From Nonomuraea jabiensis (lineage in GTDB: Bacteria; Actinomycetota; Actinomycetes; Streptosporangiales; Streptosporangiaceae), in NCBI RefSeq assembly GCF_014204795.1, contig NZ_JACHMB010000001.1, positions 12,304,501 through 12,368,500 on the forward strand: 64,000 nt of DNA, given 5' to 3'. The position numbers and the translations under genes were made by a program. The notes under the pieces were generated by a model, which worked only from the letters and a program-made list of their open reading frames with translations, ran no database searches and was not told the DNA's origin. The number at the start of each line of letters is the position of its first letter. Position 1 is the first letter of the stretch. Positions 59,159 through 64,000 of the stretch are shown here, one piece after another.

Positions 59159-60106
59159 CTACTGGTCCCGGGCCCTGCGCCTCCACTGGTCGACGTAGAC
59201 GGCGGCGACGAGCACGGCGCCCACCACCACCTGCTGCCAGAACGGCCGCACGCCCAGGATCTGGAAGCCGTTCTGCAGCACGACCGGGATGAACACCCCG
59301 ATGACCGTCCCGGCCACCGTCCCCACGCCGCCGAACAGCGAGGTGCCGCCGATCACGACGGCGGCGATGGCCTGCAGGTTGTCGGTGGAGTGGGCGGACA
59401 CGCCGGTGATGCCGTACTTGGCGAGCGACAGGTGCCCGGCCAGCCCGGCCAGCAGCCCCGCCAGGCCGTACACCTTGATCAGGTGCCGGCGCACGGCCAC
59501 GCCGCCGCGCCGGGCGGCCTCGGCGTTGGACCCGATCGCGTACGTGTGCCGCCCGAAGCGGGTCCAGGCGAGCACGAGCGCGAGCGCGGCGGTGATGGCG
59601 GCGCAGATCCACGCGATCAGCGGTACGCCCAGCCAGCGCGCCAGCCCGAGACCGAGGTTCAGGTCCGTGGGGGCGCGCAGATCGACCCCGCCGGTGAGCA
59701 GCAGGGCCCCGCCGAGCGACATGCCCAGCGTCCCGAGCGTCACGATCAGGGCGGGGATGCGGCCCAGGGCGATCAGCACACCGTTCAGCACGCCCCACGC
59801 CAGCCCCGTCACCAGGGCGGCCAGGGTGCCGAGCGCGAGCGAGCCGGTGGCGTCCATGACCTCGGCGGCCGCCACGGCCGAGAACACCAGCACCCCGCCC
59901 ACCGAAAGGTCGATCCCCGCCGTGATGATCACGTACGTCATGCCGGTGGCGAGCAGCAGCAGGATGGCCGCGTCGCTGACGAGGTTGAGCAGGTTGAACG
60001 AGGTGGGGAACGTGGTGGGCGCCAGGATCGAGAACGCCGCCAGCAGCGCGACCAGCACCAGGCCGATCCACACGACCTGCAGGTCCCCGAGCCGCACCCC
60101 CTTCAT
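59159..60106 (-). CDS. Sugar ABC transporter permease (RbsC/FrcC type)
   Basis: A 315-residue permease with 8-10 helices: TGMTYVIITAGIDLSVGGVLVFSA (family signature), GLAWGVLNGVLIALGRIPALIVTLGTLGM, and TSLFGGVGTVAGTVIGVFI. Overlaps the ATPase stop by ATGA, and lies 14 bp upstream of the binding-protein gene. Confidence 0.92.
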   Translation of the reverse strand: MKGVRLGDLQVVWIGLVLVALLAAFSILAPTTFPTSFNLLNLVSDAAILLLLATGMTYVIITAGIDLSVGGVLVFSAVAAAEVMDATGSLALGTLAALVTGLAWGVLNGVLIALGRIPALIVTLGTLGMSLGGALLLTGGVDLRAPTDLNLGLGLARWLGVPLIAWICAAITAALALVLAWTRFGRHTYAIGSNAEAARRGGVAVRRHLIKVYGLAGLLAGLAGHLSLAKYGITGVSAHSTDNLQAIAAVVIGGTSLFGGVGTVAGTVIGVFIPVVLQNGFQILGVRPFWQQVVVGAVLVAAVYVDQWRRRARDQ

Positions 60107-60876
60107 TCCGTCCCCTCCGAGTCCCGCGCTTCGAGGGCTCCGGTCATGGCCCCGACCAGCTCCTCCATCGAGACGCGCGCGGTCTCGAAGCGGGCCACCC
60201 GGCGTCCGAGCCGCAGCACCTCCACCCGGTCGGACACCGCCATCACGTCCTGCATGTTGTGGCTGATCAGCACCACGGACACGCCCGAGTCGCGCACGCC
60301 GCGGATGAGGTCGAGCACGCGCTGGGTCTGCACGACGCCGAGCGCGGCCGTGGGCTCGTCCATGAACACCGCCCGCCGCGCCCACGTCACCGCCCTGGCC
60401 ACCGCGACGCCCTGCCGCTGCCCGCCGGACAGGGCGGAGACCGGCACGGTCTGGGACGCGAGCCGCACGCCGAGCCGTTCGCACGCCTCGCGCGTGGCCC
60501 GGCGCATGGCGGCGTTGTCCAGTACGCCCAGCAGGCCGAGGAGGCCGGGCCTGAGCAGTTCCCTGCCGAGGAAGAAGTTGGCCGCGGGGCTGAGGTCGGC
60601 GCAGAGCGCGAGGTCCTGGTAGACGGTCTCGATCCCGGCGCCCCTGGCCTCCTCGGCGGAGCCGAACGCCACCGGCTCGCCGTCGACCTCGACCGTCCCG
60701 GCGTCCGGCCGTTCGACGCCCGAGAGGATCTTGGCGAGCGTGGACTTCCCCGCGCCGTTGTCGCCGATCAGCGCGACCACCTCGCCGGGCCGCAGGGTGA
60801 AGTCCGCGCCGCGCAGCGCCTCGACGTGGCCGTAGCTCTTCATGATCCCGCGGGCGGCGATCAGTGGTACGGCCAT
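60103..60876 (-). CDS. Sugar ABC transporter ATPase, single-domain (FrcA type)
   Basis: A 257-residue ATPase: GDNGAGKSTLAKIL (Walker A), LSGGQRQGVAVARAV (signature), VFMDEPTAALG (Walker B) and SHNM (switch His). Ribose-type ATPases usually have two such domains in about 500 residues; this has one, as in FrcA fructose systems. First gene of the operon, with a LacI-type operator 20 bp upstream. Confidence 0.92.
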   Translation of the reverse strand: MAVPLIAARGIMKSYGHVEALRGADFTLRPGEVVALIGDNGAGKSTLAKILSGVERPDAGTVEVDGEPVAFGSAEEARGAGIETVYQDLALCADLSPAANFFLGRELLRPGLLGLLGVLDNAAMRRATREACERLGVRLASQTVPVSALSGGQRQGVAVARAVTWARRAVFMDEPTAALGVVQTQRVLDLIRGVRDSGVSVVLISHNMQDVMAVSDRVEVLRLGRRVARFETARVSMEELVGAMTGALEARDSEGTE

Positions 60877-60895
60877 AAGAACATCAAGAAGGCGA

Positions 60896-60911
60896 TTGAC
60901 ATCGTTGTCAA
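60896..60911. promoter_or_regulatory. LacI/ROK-type operator TTGACATCGTTGTCAA
   Basis: 6-bp arms TTGACA/TGTCAA around TCGT. On the minus strand the TTGACA at 60911-60906 can also be the -35 of the sugar operon, so binding would block transcription. It lies between the ATPase start (60876) and the stop of the GMC gene (60925). Confidence 0.65.
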
Positions 60912-60924
60912 GGCCGCGCGGCCG

Positions 60925-63297
60925 TCAGGGAACCCGCGCCCCCGTCGCGAGGTCGTGGTAGGCGTCCCACAGCTCGCCCAGGAACAGCCGGCCGAACCTC
61001 ACCAGCCCCCCGGCCCCGTCGGGCCCCCAGGTGCGGAACGTCGTGAGCTGGTGCAGGAAGTCCCGCAGGTGGATGCGGATGATCCCTGCGGCGACCACCT
61101 CGGCCTCCGCGTCGTCCGCCGGGCGGGTGTGCCCGCGCAGGATCCGGACGTACAGGGTGGAGGTGTCGGACCACATGTCCGCCCCGGGGTCGTCGTGCAC
61201 GTCCTTGAACCCGGTGAGCGTCAGCGGGGCGTCCCCGTCACCGGTGAAGTGCAGGCGGTAGAGCATGCGCCGCCGGGCCGGGTCCTCGCCCGCCACGAAC
61301 AGGTTGAACGACCCGTCCGCCACCCGCAGGCGGCCGCCGCCGAGCACGGGACAGGTCACCCACCCGGCGACCGACGCCTCGTGCCCGGCGTCGGCCACGA
61401 ACCGCTCGACGTCGCCGGCGGTGATGGTCAGGTGGACCGCCAGCGGGTGCTCGTTCGCGCGTCCCAGCCGCTCGCCCTCCTCCGGGTCGGCGGAGCCGGG
61501 CATGACGTGGCCGCGCATCTCCTCGGTGAAGCTCAGGCCGGAGGTGACCCCGGCGTGCCGCGCCGCCGTCCGGGGCGCGCTCTCCAGGACGTGCTCGCAG
61601 GCCCGGTCCGACAGGGCGGCGATGGTCAGCGAGGGGTTGACGCCGACCGGGCCGGGCACGCACGCCCCGTCCAGGACGTACAGGCCCGGATGCCCGAAGA
61701 CCTCGCCGTACTCGTCCACGACGCCCTCCGCGGGGTGGCGGCCCATCGGGGCGCCGCCGAGCGGGTGCACCGTGATCACCTTGCGGGCCAGCCACAGGGG
61801 GCTGTCGCGGTAGCCGGCCCGCAGGACCCGGGCCATGTCCCGCATGACCGCGCGCATCGTGGTGAAGTACGGCATGGACGTGGCGGTCGTCCAGTCGACG
61901 TCGAGGTAGCCGCGGCGCAGGCGCATGACGCCGTCGGGGATGTCGCGGCCCATGCCGAGCAGGCCCAGCGACCCGTCGGACAGGTGCCCGTCGCCGAGCA
62001 GCGCGGCCAGTTCGGCGTTGATCCGGGTGCGGGGCGAGTGGCTCAGCAGGGCCCCGATCCTGTGCAGCACGAACCTGCCGGCCCTCCTGACCTGGCCGCG
62101 CACCCCCGCGAACTCCCCCAGCCACTCGGCGAAGGGCGGGTAGCCCGCGTCCTCGACCAGGAAGCCCCGGCGGTCCCCGCGCCCCGAGTCGGCCGCGTCC
62201 GGCACCCGGACGGCGCTGGTGATCACGGGCCCGCGGCTGCCCTCCAGCGAGCGGTGGCGGCCCGCGCCGTCGCGGGCGTCCGTGACCAGAGTGAGGAGGT
62301 CGCCGTTGCCGCTGAAGCGGGCCCCGAGCATGGGGCTCAGGCCGGGGAACTCCGATCTGCAGGTCAGCAGCAGGTACGTCGTCCCCAGCGTGCCCGCGGC
62401 CAGGACGAGCCGGTCACAGGTGATGGTGTGCTGGGGCAGCCGCCTGGTGTTGACCCGCCGACGGTCCTCGCGCGGTTCGTGCACCACGTAGCTCACGGCG
62501 TAGCCGCCGCCGGGAGCGGGGGCGAGCCACCGTACCTCGTGCAGGGTGCGCAGGTCGGCGCCGGCGTGCCGGGCCGCCGACAGGTAGGTGTGGTCGAGGG
62601 AGTTCTTGGCGCCGTCGTTGCAGCCGAGGTCGCACTCGCCGCGCAGCCGGCACGTCGTACGCGGCAGGCCGTGCAGGTTGCCGTACTCCGGGTCCGGGAT
62701 GGGCAGCCCGGGAGCGGGATGGCCGCCGGGCTCCGGGGCGAAGGCGACGGCCAGCGGCGGCAGCTCGAAGTCCAGCCCCAGCCGCCCGGCCGCCTCGCGC
62801 ATGGCGAGGGTCTTGGCCGTCGTGTCGTACGGCGGCTGGCCGAGAGGGTAGCGCTGGGGCTTGAGCATCCGCTCCACGGCGTCGTAGTGCGGGTCGAGGT
62901 CGGCCCGCGTGACGGGCCAGTGCTCGTAGCCGCCGCCGGGCAGCGGGCTCTCCTTGACGAACCACCGCTCGGGCTTGCGCAGCAGCACGTTGGCGTAGAT
63001 GAGCGAGCCGCCGCCGAGCCCGCTGGAGACAGCCGCGCCGAGCCCGCCGAAGCTCCACAGGTCGAACAGGCCGTACAGCCCCTCGCTCGGGTCCCACAGG
63101 TTGCGCGCCATCGCGGCGGGCGCGCGGGGGAACGACCCCGGCGGGTACGGCCGGCCGCGCTCCAGCACGACCACCCGCAGCCCCGCCTCCGCGAACCGGT
63201 AGGCGGCCACGGCGCCGCCGAACCCCGAGCCCACCACGACCACGTCGGCGTGCTCGCGTGCGGGACGTCTCACCTGGTCAGAACCGTTATGGCGCAT
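60925..63297 (-). CDS. GMC family oxidoreductase (cholesterol oxidase-like)
   Basis: A 790-residue flavoprotein without a signal. FAD motif VVVGSGFGGAVAAYRFAEAGLRVVVLERG (about residues 19-47), LGGGSLIYANV, CDLGCNDGAKNSLDHTYL, VLAAGTLGTTYLLL, and HPLGGAPMGRHPAEGVVDEYGEVFGHPGLYVLDGA (active-site His region). Residues about 590-790 form an extra beta-rich domain (LHFTGDGDAPLTLTGFKDVHDD). In relatives this GMC-plus-extra-domain protein is paired or fused with an alpha/beta hydrolase, and here such a hydrolase is divergent. ATG 63297 has GGGAGAG upstream. Confidence 0.88.
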   Translation of the reverse strand: MRHNGSDQVRRPAREHADVVVVGSGFGGAVAAYRFAEAGLRVVVLERGRPYPPGSFPRAPAAMARNLWDPSEGLYGLFDLWSFGGLGAAVSSGLGGGSLIYANVLLRKPERWFVKESPLPGGGYEHWPVTRADLDPHYDAVERMLKPQRYPLGQPPYDTTAKTLAMREAAGRLGLDFELPPLAVAFAPEPGGHPAPGLPIPDPEYGNLHGLPRTTCRLRGECDLGCNDGAKNSLDHTYLSAARHAGADLRTLHEVRWLAPAPGGGYAVSYVVHEPREDRRRVNTRRLPQHTITCDRLVLAAGTLGTTYLLLTCRSEFPGLSPMLGARFSGNGDLLTLVTDARDGAGRHRSLEGSRGPVITSAVRVPDAADSGRGDRRGFLVEDAGYPPFAEWLGEFAGVRGQVRRAGRFVLHRIGALLSHSPRTRINAELAALLGDGHLSDGSLGLLGMGRDIPDGVMRLRRGYLDVDWTTATSMPYFTTMRAVMRDMARVLRAGYRDSPLWLARKVITVHPLGGAPMGRHPAEGVVDEYGEVFGHPGLYVLDGACVPGPVGVNPSLTIAALSDRACEHVLESAPRTAARHAGVTSGLSFTEEMRGHVMPGSADPEEGERLGRANEHPLAVHLTITAGDVERFVADAGHEASVAGWVTCPVLGGGRLRVADGSFNLFVAGEDPARRRMLYRLHFTGDGDAPLTLTGFKDVHDDPGADMWSDTSTLYVRILRGHTRPADDAEAEVVAAGIIRIHLRDFLHQLTTFRTWGPDGAGGLVRFGRLFLGELWDAYHDLATGARVP

Positions 63298-63340
63298 TAT
63301 CTCTCCCTCGTCCGGACAGGTCCGAAAAGTCGGGGAGAGG

Positions 63341-63367
63341 TAGAATGCAAGAGTAACCGATCGGTGA
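63341..63367 (+). promoter_or_regulatory. TAGAAT -10 and TetR-type palindrome between GMC and hydrolase genes
   Basis: TAGAAT at 63341-63346 (+) and the palindrome ACCGATCGGT at 63356-63365 (TAACCGATCGGTGA overall), which would lie at the transcript start. This sequence is a common TetR-family operator. No TetR gene is adjacent. Confidence 0.6.
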
Positions 63368-63453
63368 GCTGAGCACCGGAACCAGAAGCCCAGGAGTCCA
63401 GACCAGGTCTGCCGGCCCGCGGCCGGCAGCGGCCCGAGATCGTGGCGATCGGT

Positions 63454-64000
63454 ATGCATGGACGACCCGCAACACACGAACGCGTCGTACCCTTCACCGC
63501 CGGAGACGGCATGAACCTGCGCCTCGTCAACGTGCGCGGTCACGCCCCGCCGGCCAGGTCCCCGGTCCTCCTCGTGCACGGCGCGGGGGTCCGGTCCAAG
63601 GTGTTCCGGGCGCCGGTGCCCGCCAACGTCGTCGACATGCTCGTCTCGCACGGCTACGACGTCTGGCTGGAGGACTGGCGGGCCAGCATCGACCTGCCGC
63701 CCAACCCGTGGACCCTGGACCAGGCGGCCGCATACGACCACCCCGCCGCGGTCCGCAAGGTCGTCGAGGAGACCGGGGCGGACCGGATCAAGGCGATCAT
63801 CCATTGCCAGGGCTCGACCTCGTTCATGATGTCCGCGTGCGCCGGCCTGGTGCCCCAGGTCGACACGATCATCACGAACGCGGTGTCCCTGCACCCGGTC
63901 GTCCCGCGCTGGTCGCGGGCCAAGCTCCGGTACGCGGTGCCGGTCACGCGCAGGTTCCTGTCCTACCTCGACCCGTCCTGGGGCGACCACCCGCCGCCGG
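63454..64000 (+). CDS. Alpha/beta hydrolase, 3' end outside window
   Basis: The first 182 codons. RVVPFTAGDGMNLRLVNVRG, PVLLVHGAGVRSKVFRAPV (oxyanion region HGAG), GYDVWLEDWRASIDL, and IIHCQGSTSFMMSA with the candidate nucleophile Ser. Similar to steryl/lipid esterase-like hydrolases linked to GMC oxidoreductases. ATG 63454 is chosen since the conserved VPFTAGDG lies before the later ATG 63511; a GTG at 63442 is also in frame. Confidence 0.8.
   Translation, partial: MHGRPATHERVVPFTAGDGMNLRLVNVRGHAPPARSPVLLVHGAGVRSKVFRAPVPANVVDMLVSHGYDVWLEDWRASIDLPPNPWTLDQAAAYDHPAAVRKVVEETGADRIKAIIHCQGSTSFMMSACAGLVPQVDTIITNAVSLHPVVPRWSRAKLRYAVPVTRRFLSYLDPSWGDHPPP

Overview
This is a very GC-rich, densely packed window with actinobacterial gene content: F420-type luciferase-like oxidoreductase, DUF5753 XRE regulator, DUF3618 and holin-like small membrane proteins, PF12897-type aminotransferase, Tat-exported polysaccharide enzymes, and many promoters that look leaderless. 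The gene content resembles a soil actinomycete, probably Streptosporangiales (Nonomuraea-like). That placement is inference; no rRNA, tRNA or other taxonomic marker was seen. No CRISPR array, transposase or phage block was seen, so this looks like chromosome made of small modules and operons.

Layout. 1-1.4 kb: 5' part of a polysaccharide lyase family 8 gene. 1.7-5.8 kb: a SUKH-like protein, a TetR repressor divergent from an MFS exporter with a SnoaL-like protein, and a DUF998 membrane protein preceded by two tandem operators. 6-7.9 kb: DUF485-actP acetate uptake pair with a CRP-like site. 8.1-16.2 kb: a carbohydrate locus with a LacI repressor, a divergent cystathionine-lyase-like enzyme, a lipoprotein/two-permease ABC importer and a Tat-exported GH95-like glycosidase. 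16.3-18.4 kb: XPB-N-terminal-like protein. 18.4-22.4 kb: LytS-LytTR sensor system with a second DUF485-type/SSS symporter pair, joined by two tiny coupled ORFs. 22.4-26.1 kb: HIT protein, DUF1838 protein, chagasin-like lipoprotein, DUF3618/holin pair, a new 54-residue Cys/Trp peptide and a methyltransferase. 26.2-29.9 kb: SNF2 ATPase plus SWIM protein. 29.9-33.7 kb: lipid/diacylglycerol kinase and a secreted M6 metalloprotease.

33.8-39.0 kb is a co-directional respiratory cluster, ctaD-orf77-frdABCD. 39.3-43.5 kb: LLM oxidoreductase, aminotransferase, zinc-ribbon membrane protein and a GlcD-like FAD oxidase. 43.7-46 kb: a membrane Ser/Thr kinase with a collagen-like linker. 46.1-53.05 kb: a translationally coupled TetR / acyl-CoA carboxylase beta and alpha / enoyl-CoA hydratase / AtuA-family operon for branched-chain acyl-CoA or acyclic terpenoid breakdown. 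53-57.6 kb: ROK kinase, GNAT, APH-like kinase, and a three-gene XRE module with recurring CAATTGC boxes. 58.2-60.9 kb: ribose/fructose-type ABC importer with a LacI-type operator. 60.9-64 kb: GMC oxidoreductase divergent from an alpha/beta hydrolase (cut by the window end) around a TetR-type palindrome.

Two themes recur. Many genes start 6-8 nt after a TANNNT hexamer without a Shine-Dalgarno sequence (probable leaderless transcripts), while genes inside operons overlap by ATGA/GTGA/TGATG. Carbon uptake (acetate-type symporters, two sugar ABC systems) and its local regulators (LacI, LytTR, TetR, possibly CRP) dominate the function of the window.
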